From positions 26,206-90,205 of the forward strand of contig SGYO01000007.1 of assembly GCA_004321745.1 (NCBI GenBank): 64,000 nt of DNA, given 5' to 3'. The DNA is from a bacterium (GTDB lineage Bacteria; Fidelibacterota; Marinisomatia; Marinisomatales; UBA1611). The notes below the pieces were generated by a model. It worked only from the letters and a program-made list of their open reading frames with translations, ran no database searches and was not told where the DNA came from. The translations under genes were made by a program, and so were the position numbers. Position 1 is the stretch's first letter. Every line of letters starts with the position of its first letter. Shown one piece after another: positions 20,085 through 28,143 of this stretch.

Positions 20085-20408
20085 CTAGTCATCATCTGGG
20101 TTTCTTACCCATGAGCGCCTGTCTCTAAACGATTTAATTTTCATATCTGCCCAATCGTTTACAATATGTTTGATTCGTTCTAATTGTTCTGGATTATCCT
20201 TAATTGAATCATCAAGTGTTTTTAACATTTCATTTCTTTGTGTATCAACATCATTTGAACTTCTATTATCATGTTCAGCTAGTTCGTTTTGTTCTTTTTC
20301 AAATTGAGACTGACGACGTTCGACTTCTCTGACTTGGCCTTGATTACTCCACGTAATAGCAAATCCAATTATTATAAGTGCAATGATAAGTATTATGCCA
20401 CTATCCAT
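20085..20408 (-). CDS. Small membrane-anchored protein with charged tail
   Basis: 107 aa. One N-terminal helix (I-I-L-I-I-A-L-I-I-I-G-F-A-I) is followed by a highly charged, probably helical tail rich in Glu, Asp and Gln. No family recognised. It starts 2 nt downstream of the SLC13 gene stop on the same strand, so it may be an accessory or coupled product of that transporter. Its end abuts the convergent GST gene. Confidence 0.68.
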   Translation of the reverse strand: MDSGIILIIALIIIGFAITWSNQGQVREVERRQSQFEKEQNELAEHDNRSSNDVDTQRNEMLKTLDDSIKDNPEQLERIKHIVNDWADMKIKSFRDRRSWVRNPDDD

Positions 20409-20410
20409 AT

Positions 20411-21940
20411 TTAACCTCCAATCATAATCGGTTGTATACCTAGTCCTACCCAGTAAAATATTATCATAACAATGATAATTACTAATGCAGCTGGCCAGGC
20501 AAAAGTTGCCATTCTGATAAAATCTTTAGCATCTAAAAGTCCAGCAGAATACACTACTGAGCTTGCGGGTGTTCCAATAACTAGCCAAAATGCCATAGAT
20601 GTAGAAATGGCAAGCGCAACACCAACAATTATTGGGTTAGTCCCAGAGCTTACAGCCATTTCAAGCACAACAGGTCCAATAACAGCAACAGTAGCTCCTG
20701 CACTCATTAGATTTGTCATTAGAGCTCCAATTAATGCTACCAGGATTGCCAAAGGAAGACCTTCTTGAATATTAAATGTTGTTAAAATATTAATCAAACT
20801 ATCTGCTAACCATTTAGCGGCACCGCTTGATTTAAATACAGCACCAAGGCTTATCGCTCCTGCATAAAGTACAATAACTCCCCAGCTTACATTTTTTTCA
20901 TAATCAGACCATGAGGTTAGGCCTAACAACATAAATAACACTGTTCCTGTCATTGCTACACCTCCTAAACCTAAAGGGAATCCAAGCACCGGAGCGATTA
21001 AATCTTTATCTGTTATCCAGGCAATGATCATTAATAGTGCTATGCCAGCAACCATCCATTGTTCACGGGTCATTTTACCATGTTTTTTTAAATCCTCTCT
21101 CAATGTATTAACTGCATCTGAAAGATCATCTACTTCTGGTTTATATAAGAAAGGTAATAGAAATGCAAAAAATAAACCAAGGAATAGCGTATAGAAAGAA
21201 CCTAGTATCATCCATTGCATAAAACTTATTTCATATTCTGGACCTAGATTACCAAGAAAACCAATCATTATGGCATTTCTAGCACCTCCGGTAGGACTCA
21301 TCGGCGCTCCAACCATACAGCCTATAGCAATCGACATCATTAGTAATTTACCAAGTTGGGTTGCGTCTCCAATTTTTTTACTAGTTAACGTGTAAAGTGC
21401 CATTGCAATTGGTAAAAACATAGGAGCGATGGAGGCTTCGCTTATAAATGCAGATGGTATAGCTGTGCCAACCAAAATTCCCAGAACGATATTCCGAACT
21501 TTAGTTCCTGCTAAATTCATAACTAGCATACCAATGCGCTTATCAAGCCCATATTTGACCATTGTTGCCCCCATAGCTAGAGATCCAGCTATGAACCAGA
21601 CAGCATCGTGAGCATATGTTGCTACAACATTTTTAGGTTCAGTAATTCCAAAAAATAATTGAACCAATCCAATGAAAAGTGCAACAGCAGGCATAGGTAA
21701 CGCCTCTGTTGCGAAAAACACTGTACAGCATCCAAGCAAAGCAATTATTATTTTCATATTAAATGCTTTATTTGAAATTTCTTCTGCACTTAATTCACTA
21801 AATAAATCCTGCGCTTTTGCGGTCATGGATTCAGGTGTTGGCATTGCCCAAATCAATACAAAAACAAGTAAACCGATTCCAAACCATTTGAAATCAGTTG
21901 TTTTATCGAAACCGCCTCCAGATTCTTTTTTATTTGACAT
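20411..21940 (-). CDS. SLC13/DASS sodium-dependent anion symporter
   Basis: 509 aa with about 12 membrane segments. Paired S-E-A-S-I-A-P and later S-A-G-A-T-V-A stretches correspond to the two re-entrant S-N-T/S-x-T-type substrate/sodium sites of the divalent anion:Na+ family (CitT/SdcS), and A-T-E-A-L-P-M-P near the N-terminus is the helix 2 landmark. Likely imports dicarboxylates, citrate or sulfate. It is transcribed divergently from the SSS symporter across 105 nt. Confidence 0.88.
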   Translation of the reverse strand: MSNKKESGGGFDKTTDFKWFGIGLLVFVLIWAMPTPESMTAKAQDLFSELSAEEISNKAFNMKIIIALLGCCTVFFATEALPMPAVALFIGLVQLFFGITEPKNVVATYAHDAVWFIAGSLAMGATMVKYGLDKRIGMLVMNLAGTKVRNIVLGILVGTAIPSAFISEASIAPMFLPIAMALYTLTSKKIGDATQLGKLLMMSIAIGCMVGAPMSPTGGARNAIMIGFLGNLGPEYEISFMQWMILGSFYTLFLGLFFAFLLPFLYKPEVDDLSDAVNTLREDLKKHGKMTREQWMVAGIALLMIIAWITDKDLIAPVLGFPLGLGGVAMTGTVLFMLLGLTSWSDYEKNVSWGVIVLYAGAISLGAVFKSSGAAKWLADSLINILTTFNIQEGLPLAILVALIGALMTNLMSAGATVAVIGPVVLEMAVSSGTNPIIVGVALAISTSMAFWLVIGTPASSVVYSAGLLDAKDFIRMATFAWPAALVIIIVMIIFYWVGLGIQPIMIGG

Positions 21941-21986
21941 GTTCTAAAAATGGTTAATTATTTTCATTGATGCAAGAAAAAATTTA

Positions 21987-22001
21987 TTTCATAAAATGAA
22001 A
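21987..22001. repeat. Short palindrome in the divergent symporter intergenic region
   Basis: TTTCAT (21987-21992), a 3-nt spacer and ATGAAA (21996-22001) form a 6-bp inverted repeat between two divergently transcribed sodium symporters. It could be an operator, but a match this short may occur by chance in AT-rich DNA. Confidence 0.3.
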
Positions 22002-22045
22002 CATATTATATTGAATTACTTCAATAATTAATTTTACTATCGTCT

Positions 22046-23470
22046 ATGAATTCCATTTACATAATACTATGTATTATAATATACTTTTTATTTCTTTCAG
22101 TAATCTCCCTTTTGACAGGAAAAAATGATGGAAATGAATCGTTCTTTTTAGGTAATAAGAAATCTCCTTGGTACATAGTTGCTTTTGGAATGATCGGCAC
22201 CTCGCTCTCAGGTGTTACGTTCATATCTGTTCCTGGATGGGTTGCATCAAGTCAATTTAGTTACATGCAGATGGTATTTGGGTACCTATTAGGTTATGCC
22301 TTTATAGGACTTGTCTTAATGCCTTTGTATTACAAATTGAATCTTACATCTATCTATACGTATTTATACGATAGGTTCGGATTCTTTTCATACAAAACAG
22401 GTTCATTATTTTTTATCCTTTCAAGAACAATTGGTGCTTCATTTCGATTATACATCGTGGCTAGGGTTTTACATCTAAGCATATTTGAAAACCTGGGAAC
22501 TCCTTTTTTTCTAACAGTATTAGTCACAATAGTCTTAATATGGTTTTATACCTTTCGCGGTGGAATTAAAACAATAATATGGACAGATACATTACAAACA
22601 TTTTTTATGCTTTTAGCTTTACTTATTTCTGTGTATTTAATATCTAAAGATCTTGGTCTAAGTTTTACAAATATCATTCCATTTATCGCTGAGAGTGAAT
22701 ATTCAAAAATATTCTTTTGGGAAGGAGACCAACATTTCATAAAACGGTTTTTTACTGGAGCATTTATCGCTATTGTCATGACTGGCCTTGATCAAGATAT
22801 GATGCAAAAAAATCTTAGCTGCAAAAACATTGGTGAAGCTCAAAAAAATATGCTTTATTTCAGCATAAGTTTGATTTTTGTAAATCTGATGTTTTTATCT
22901 CTGGGAGCGTTACTGTACACTGTTGCAGGTAAGCACGGGATTATTTTCTCTAAGCCAGATGATCTCTTTCCAGCTGTTGTGTTAAGTGAAACTCTGGGTT
23001 TCCCCTTAATTATAATTTTTATTTTAGGTTTAATAGCAGCTGCATATTCTAGTGCAGATTCTGCTTTAACATCGTTAACTACGTCTTTTTGTGTAGACAT
23101 ATTAAATATTAATGTTCAAGATAAATTGAGCATTATTAAGAGGAAATATGTTCATTTATCATTTTCAATTTTAATTTTTTCCGTTATAGTATTATTAGAC
23201 TTCATAAATGACCAAAGTATTATAAGTGCTATTTTTAGTGTGGCTGGATTTACATATGGGCCTCTCTTAGGCTTGTATTTTTTTGGATTATTTACCTCAT
23301 ATAAAGTTCATGATAAATTTGTACCATACGTTGCAATTATCGCTCCAATTTTAAGCTATTTTATTCAAAAGAATTTCTCTATAGGATTTGAAATTTTATT
23401 AATAAATGGTCTAATTGTTTGTCTTGGATTGCTACTTATAAAGAAGGATAATGTATCATTAACAAAATAG
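22046..23470 (+). CDS. Sodium:solute symporter (SSS family)
   Basis: 474 aa with about 13 helices. G-K-N-D-G-N-E-S-F-F-L-G-N-K-K-S-P-W near the N-terminus, G-M-I-G-T-S-L-S-G-V-T-F-I-S-V-P-G in helix 2 and I-A-A-A-Y-S-S-A-D-S-A-L-T-S-L in helix 8 are SSS signatures; the S-S-A-D-S-A segment includes the Na2-site serines. The substrate is not predictable from sequence. Its 3' end overlaps the NamZ-like frame by 13 nt, suggesting co-transcription with a muramidase and perhaps sugar uptake. Confidence 0.92.
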   Translation: MNSIYIILCIIIYFLFLSVISLLTGKNDGNESFFLGNKKSPWYIVAFGMIGTSLSGVTFISVPGWVASSQFSYMQMVFGYLLGYAFIGLVLMPLYYKLNLTSIYTYLYDRFGFFSYKTGSLFFILSRTIGASFRLYIVARVLHLSIFENLGTPFFLTVLVTIVLIWFYTFRGGIKTIIWTDTLQTFFMLLALLISVYLISKDLGLSFTNIIPFIAESEYSKIFFWEGDQHFIKRFFTGAFIAIVMTGLDQDMMQKNLSCKNIGEAQKNMLYFSISLIFVNLMFLSLGALLYTVAGKHGIIFSKPDDLFPAVVLSETLGFPLIIIFILGLIAAAYSSADSALTSLTTSFCVDILNINVQDKLSIIKRKYVHLSFSILIFSVIVLLDFINDQSIISAIFSVAGFTYGPLLGLYFFGLFTSYKVHDKFVPYVAIIAPILSYFIQKNFSIGFEILLINGLIVCLGLLLIKKDNVSLTK

Positions 23471-24765
23471 TAAAAATATTTTTATTATATCTTTTAATTA
23501 ATAATTGTTTCAATGTTGCTCAGGCCCAGCGCAGGGAGTTTGAGTATTCAAAAATCATAGAAGTTCCAGACCTTTCATTTTTCAATCATGTATATACAGG
23601 TTTAGATATCTTAGAACAGATGGATTACAAACATATAAAGAATAAAAGCATCGGTATTTTTTGCAATCAAACAGCTGTAAACAGGAATGATAATCATATT
23701 TTAGATTTAATTGGTAAAGATAAAAGTATAGATGTGAAAGCGATCTTTGAACCTGAATATGGAATTTGGGGAGTAGATGATAGTAGGGCGAAGTTAAGTG
23801 GTGGTAATAGAACAGATCCCATATCAGGAGCAAAGATTTTTAATTTATTAAAAAGAAGTTTATATCCACCAGATTGGATTTTAAAGGAATTGGATTTAAT
23901 TGTGATAGATATTCAGGATACAGGCTCAAGATATTCAACCTTTATTGCTTCAATTACAAAATTATTTGAATCAGCGAGCAGACATAAAATTCCAATTCTT
24001 GTTCTGGATAGACCAAACCCCATTGGTGGATTAAAAATTGAGGGCCCACTTCCAAGAACAAGTTATCAATCATTTGAAGCCTATCATCTTTTGCCTATTA
24101 GGCATGGCATGACAATAGGTGAGATCTTATTGATGGTAAATGAAATGGGCTGGGCAAAAGATCTTTTGAGAGTGGACCTTAATATTATTCCTGCTGTCAA
24201 CTGGGGTAGGTCCCAGTATTTGAACGATACAAAATTACCCTGGAAAAATCCAACCCCTTTTATAAATAATATTGATGCCTTAATAATGTATTCAGGCATG
24301 GATTTAATGCGCGGGACGAACTTGAACATTGGAATTGGAACAGATCATCCTTATTTAATTTTTGGAGCTCCTTGGTTAGCTACTGGGTTTTTTAAAGAAA
24401 AATTAGATATGCTTGGGCTACCTGGAGTTAGGTTTGAGGAAATTGAATATAAGCCGCAAGGGACTATCTATAACAAAATTATTCCAAAGTACATAAATAG
24501 GTTTTGCAGTGGAATAAAAATAATTGTTGAAGACAAATATGTAGTTAAGCCAGTTGAGGTTGCTACTACGATTATTACATTGATTGAGAGGTTACACCCT
24601 AGAGAGTTTCAATGGGCCCCACATGGTTATTTAGATAAACTGTATGGGTCTAATCAATTAAGATTATTTGTAGCCCAAAAAAAACCACCATCATATTTAT
24701 CTCCTCAATACATGCATGATGAAATAGAATTTAGTAAGTTTAGAAAAAAATTTTTGTTATACTAA
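23458..24765 (+). CDS. NamZ-like exo-beta-N-acetylmuramidase (DUF1343), apparent ATT start
   Basis: 435 aa if started at ATT 23458. Family landmarks are V-Y-T-G-L-D-I-L-E, I-G-I-F-C-N-Q-T-A-V-N, D-I-Q-D-T-G-S-R-Y-S-T, L-D-R-P-N-P-I-G-G, E-G-P-L-P and R-H-G-M-T-I-G-E-I. The first ATG (23620) lies after the conserved Y-T-G-L-D-I-L-E, so it is too late. Upstream in frame a signal peptide is encoded (I-V-K-I-F-L-L-Y-L-L-I-N-N-C-F-N-V-A-Q-A), but no ATG/GTG/TTG occurs before the TAA at 23449. GAAGGA (23443-23448) sits 9 nt before ATT. Characterised NamZ releases MurNAc from the non-reducing end of peptidoglycan fragments. Confidence 0.83.
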   Translation: MNKIVKIFLLYLLINNCFNVAQAQRREFEYSKIIEVPDLSFFNHVYTGLDILEQMDYKHIKNKSIGIFCNQTAVNRNDNHILDLIGKDKSIDVKAIFEPEYGIWGVDDSRAKLSGGNRTDPISGAKIFNLLKRSLYPPDWILKELDLIVIDIQDTGSRYSTFIASITKLFESASRHKIPILVLDRPNPIGGLKIEGPLPRTSYQSFEAYHLLPIRHGMTIGEILLMVNEMGWAKDLLRVDLNIIPAVNWGRSQYLNDTKLPWKNPTPFINNIDALIMYSGMDLMRGTNLNIGIGTDHPYLIFGAPWLATGFFKEKLDMLGLPGVRFEEIEYKPQGTIYNKIIPKYINRFCSGIKIIVEDKYVVKPVEVATTIITLIERLHPREFQWAPHGYLDKLYGSNQLRLFVAQKKPPSYLSPQYMHDEIEFSKFRKKFLLY

Positions 24766-24767
24766 AT

Positions 24768-26297
24768 TTGATTTATACGCTACTAATTATTCTAGTATCA
24801 TTTACCCATGGTCAGGTATTACCTACAGTGCCAGCTAATATATTTAGAATTTCAGTGCAGAACTATAATAGCTCAAGTAGCATGATCTCAAATGAACAAC
24901 AGTTTGGTATTCATGGCATTAGTAAAGCATATTTTGACAATACCATAAAAAATGATTTTGGAGCATATACTAGTTCAAATGATTTATATCATATTGGCTC
25001 AAACCAATTAAGTCAGTTTGTAACAATTGGATCCTTTCTTAATGAGTTTAATTCAATATATGGAACAAATTTGCCAATATTTGATGCAGGTTATGTTGAT
25101 ACCTCAAGATCTGTTATTTCAAATGGCTTATTATCAGAAGAAAGAAAACAAGATGAATCAGGCAGGAGTATTAAAATAGATTATGGAATTTCCAATGACA
25201 TCATGTTAAGCATTGAAATACCAACTATTGGTTCTTTAAATGAGAAATATAGTAATTCTGCTACGATAGATCGCGTTTATGGTGCAGACGGTATCATTAA
25301 TTATCACCAAAATGCAAAAACAAAGATTGATTCTTTCTTCCAAACAAACTCATTTATCACATTGCCAGTAGGAGTAAGAGATACGTTAGAGACAATATAT
25401 GATCAGCTTTATAGTTTACGTAGTAATAGTTCTGTTTTATGGGCACTTCATGGTAGGGATAATCCTTTTTCAAGAGGATTTATTGACCCTAGGTTTATGA
25501 CGCCCAATTATAGCCAAGGTGATACTGTGGTTTTTGATAGTCTAATTAGTTTTTATAGCCCCAAAAACCGTTCTGCATCTGGAATAGGAGATGTGTCATT
25601 CGGGGTCACTGCACTTTTATACGGGAGCCCTTCATGGTCAAATATAAAAGCAAGTGTATTATATGGAAAACTATCTGTTTCTGTACCATTTGGGTATACA
25701 ATTGAGCGTTTTAGTGCAATCGGATTCAATCAACTAACAAAAATGAACATAGGAGCTGGAGTTAGTCGTATTAGTTTTGGATTGTTTGGAGGATACAATT
25801 GGAATGACAAAGCCAATACCCGTTTATTTGGTTCAATTAGTATGGCATCCAGTGGATCTGAAGTGTTAAATACAACATTGAATTTATTTGCTGGAGCCCA
25901 TACAAACCCTGATTCTATGATTAGTAGAGTGGGGGAGACTCATAAGTTTAAAGAAGGTAATTGGTTTAAAACTTTAATTGGTTTTGAAACTGAATTAATT
26001 GATAACAGGCTCTTAATTAAATGTAAATCTTTGACAGCAGTAAAATCTAAGGATGATTATTCATCGCTCGATAAAAATTGGGATACCTGGATGGAGGGTA
26101 GAAAGGGATATGATACTGAAATGGCCAAGTGGGACTATTGTATTGAAGCATGGATTTTAAATTCTACATCAAAGGCTAGAATAGGTCCTTTGAGTTTTGA
26201 TTTTGTTTTTGGATATAAAAATACAATTAGTGCTAAAAATACATTTGAAGGTCATAAATTATATTCAGGTATTACGACATACTTACAAGGATGGTAA
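24768..26297 (+). CDS. Exported outer-membrane protein, family unknown
   Basis: 509 aa starting at TTG 24768, 2 nt after the NamZ-like gene stop. The signal peptide M-I-Y-T-L-L-I-I-L-V-S-F-T-H-G-Q is followed by many amphipathic strands (for example G-I-G-D-V-S-F-G-V-T-A-L-L-Y-G and I-S-F-G-L-F-G-G-Y-N) and a terminal aromatic residue (Y-L-Q-G-W), typical of an outer-membrane barrel. Its position between a muramidase and an MFS transporter suggests a porin or uptake role, but that is inference. Confidence 0.7.
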   Translation: MIYTLLIILVSFTHGQVLPTVPANIFRISVQNYNSSSSMISNEQQFGIHGISKAYFDNTIKNDFGAYTSSNDLYHIGSNQLSQFVTIGSFLNEFNSIYGTNLPIFDAGYVDTSRSVISNGLLSEERKQDESGRSIKIDYGISNDIMLSIEIPTIGSLNEKYSNSATIDRVYGADGIINYHQNAKTKIDSFFQTNSFITLPVGVRDTLETIYDQLYSLRSNSSVLWALHGRDNPFSRGFIDPRFMTPNYSQGDTVVFDSLISFYSPKNRSASGIGDVSFGVTALLYGSPSWSNIKASVLYGKLSVSVPFGYTIERFSAIGFNQLTKMNIGAGVSRISFGLFGGYNWNDKANTRLFGSISMASSGSEVLNTTLNLFAGAHTNPDSMISRVGETHKFKEGNWFKTLIGFETELIDNRLLIKCKSLTAVKSKDDYSSLDKNWDTWMEGRKGYDTEMAKWDYCIEAWILNSTSKARIGPLSFDFVFGYKNTISAKNTFEGHKLYSGITTYLQGW

Positions 26298-26300
26298 AAA

Positions 26301-27569
26301 TTGGATAAAAAGAAAGTATTTAGCTGGACTTTATATGATTGGGCGAATTCTGCATTTGCCACTACAGTGATGGCAGGGTTTTTTCCAATTTTTTTTGAAA
26401 AGTATTGGTCAAATCCCGATTTCGTCGATAAAAGTACTTTTTATTTAGGCTTAAGTAATTCAGTTGGATCGTTAATTGTTGCCATAATGGCACCATTTTT
26501 AGGGGCAATATCTGATACAGGGTCTACAAAGAAAAAATTTCTTTTCACATTTGCATTTTTAGGAATTTTATCGACCAGTTTATTATTTTTCGTTCAGCAG
26601 GGTGACTGGCAGTTGGCTGCGGCACTGTATGTAGTCGGAACGATCGGTTTTTCTAGTGGTAATGTATTTTATGATTCATTATTACCTGCAGTTGCTAAAA
26701 AACCAAAATATGATTTTGTTTCATCTTTAGGTTATTCGATGGGCTATCTTGGCGGCGGAGTTTTATTTATTATTAACATTTTAATGTATCAAAATCCACA
26801 TTGGTTCGGTATCCAAGATTCTACCACCGCAATACGCTTATCTTTTGTTACTGTGGCAGTCTGGTGGGCTGTCTTCTCAATTCCGATTTTTTTATTTGTT
26901 CCAGAACCCAAAAATAAGGATGATATTATTTTTTCTGATGCTGTAAAGCTAGGATGGGTTCAGTTAAAAACTACTTTTTCAGAAATAAAGCAGATGAGGA
27001 TAATTGGATTATTTCTTTTATCATATTGGTTGTACATGGATGGGGTAGATACAATAATACGAATGGCAGGAAAACTTGCTTTGTCTATGGGTTTTGAAGC
27101 AAGTGATATGTTATTTGTGCTTATTTTAGTTCAATTAATTGGATTCCCAGCTGGACTATTATTTAACTGGTTCAGTTCAATTATTAAACCTAAAAATGCT
27201 GTATTAGTGGCAATACTTTTCTATACGATAGCTACTGGGTCTGCATATTTTATGACATCAAAAATTCATTTTTATGCCCTTGCTGGAATTATTGGCCTTT
27301 TCCAAGGCGGAATACAAGCAATTAGCCGAAGTCTCTTCGCAAGATTAGTTCCTTTGGGAAAAGAAGGAGAGTTCTTTGGATTTTATAATATGCTAGGGAA
27401 ATTCTCTGCTGTTGTGGGACCAATTTTACTTGGTACAGTTACTCTAATGACTGGTAATGCCAGAATGGGTTTGTTTGCATTAATTGTATTGTTTGTTGGG
27501 GGTGGATTATTATTAACTAAAGTAGATTTTGATGAAGGTGAAAGAATTGCAAAAGAATTTTCAAAATAG
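26301..27569 (+). CDS. MFS transporter, UMF1 family
   Basis: 422 aa, 12 helices. F-S-W-T-L-Y-D-W-A-N-S-A-F-A-T-T-V at the start and L-F-Q-G-G-I-Q-A-I-S-R-S-L-F-A-R-L-V-P in helix 10 are hallmarks of the UMF1/Atg22-like subgroup. Start TTG at 26301, 3 nt after the upstream stop, so it closes the SSS-NamZ-OMP-MFS run. Possibly exports or imports amino acids or sugars; the substrate is unknown. Confidence 0.88.
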   Translation: MDKKKVFSWTLYDWANSAFATTVMAGFFPIFFEKYWSNPDFVDKSTFYLGLSNSVGSLIVAIMAPFLGAISDTGSTKKKFLFTFAFLGILSTSLLFFVQQGDWQLAAALYVVGTIGFSSGNVFYDSLLPAVAKKPKYDFVSSLGYSMGYLGGGVLFIINILMYQNPHWFGIQDSTTAIRLSFVTVAVWWAVFSIPIFLFVPEPKNKDDIIFSDAVKLGWVQLKTTFSEIKQMRIIGLFLLSYWLYMDGVDTIIRMAGKLALSMGFEASDMLFVLILVQLIGFPAGLLFNWFSSIIKPKNAVLVAILFYTIATGSAYFMTSKIHFYALAGIIGLFQGGIQAISRSLFARLVPLGKEGEFFGFYNMLGKFSAVVGPILLGTVTLMTGNARMGLFALIVLFVGGGLLLTKVDFDEGERIAKEFSK

Positions 27570-27576
27570 TTTGCGG

Positions 27577-27605
27577 TTGATTTTTATTGCATGAAATTTT
27601 ATTTA
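27577..27605 (+). promoter_or_regulatory. Predicted promoter of the thioesterase leader
   Basis: TTGATT (27577-27582), 17 nt, TATTTA (27600-27605). The arrangement matches the one upstream of groES. A start near 27612 would place the large hairpin (27625-27695) in the 5' leader. Motif-based only. Confidence 0.35.
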
Positions 27606-27624
27606 AGTACTAAGTTTGTTTATG

Positions 27625-27695
27625 TAAGGCCCCGTCAGTGTGGCGTGCTCTTCAGAGAAAATTGTCTTTCTCGAGGGTGAGCTGACGGGGCCTTA
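27625..27695 (+). ncRNA. GC-rich structured leader / candidate cis-regulatory RNA
   Basis: TAAGGCCCCGTCAG (27625-27638) and CTGACGGGGCCTTA (27682-27695) are perfect 14-nt reverse complements enclosing 43 nt. Inside, GAGAAA (27655-27660) pairs with TTTCTC (27667-27672), extended by CTC (27648-27650) with GAG (27673-27675) across a 4-nt bulge. The element ends 13 nt before the thioesterase ATG. No T-run follows, so it is not an ordinary terminator. I cannot assign it to a known riboswitch class. Confidence 0.6.
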
Positions 27696-27708
27696 TCACA
27701 TAATAAAT

Positions 27709-28116
27709 ATGCACCATACAAAAGAAATAGTACGATATTCTCAATTAGTGATGCCACAAGACGCAAACGTTGTGGGTACATTATTTGGTGGTCAAATGAT
27801 TTCTTGGATGGATATTGCTGTAAGTAAAGCAGCCCATAGAATTTTAAAAAATTCTCCCGCAGATTCTGCTGTTACGAGAGCAATTGACGCTACAGAGTTT
27901 AAGGAGCCTGTTTATGTAGGGGAATGGGTTAATTTTGAGGCTTTGGTCACGGATCTTGGTAAAACATCCATCAAGGTCAGTATAAAGGCTTACGCGGAAG
28001 GAAGGCATGATGAAAGAAGGTTAGCATGCGTTTCAGAATTCACAATGGTAGCGGTGAAACAAAATGATGATGGTTCCTATTCAAAATGCATTCATGGTCA
28101 AAAATTAGAATCCTAG
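27709..28116 (+). CDS. Hotdog-fold acyl-CoA thioesterase (YciA-like)
   Basis: 135 aa from ATG 27709, close to YciA length. L-V-M-P-Q-D-A-N-V-V-G-T-L-F-G-G-Q-M-I-S-W-M-D is the hallmark, with the conserved Asn/Asp and the G-G turn before the central helix. It hydrolyses acyl-CoA to free acid and CoA. An in-frame GTG at 27640 would extend it through the hairpin leader with no family similarity, so I prefer the ATG. acs follows after 27 nt, making acyl-CoA turnover a shared theme. Confidence 0.87.
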   Translation: MHHTKEIVRYSQLVMPQDANVVGTLFGGQMISWMDIAVSKAAHRILKNSPADSAVTRAIDATEFKEPVYVGEWVNFEALVTDLGKTSIKVSIKAYAEGRHDERRLACVSEFTMVAVKQNDDGSYSKCIHGQKLES

Positions 28117-28143
28117 TCCATACCCAAAAGGAGATAGAGATAA

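Noticed and set aside
27640..27708. GTG start extending the thioesterase through the hairpin
   Set aside because: Family length and conserved N-terminus fit ATG 27709; the extension is the structured leader.
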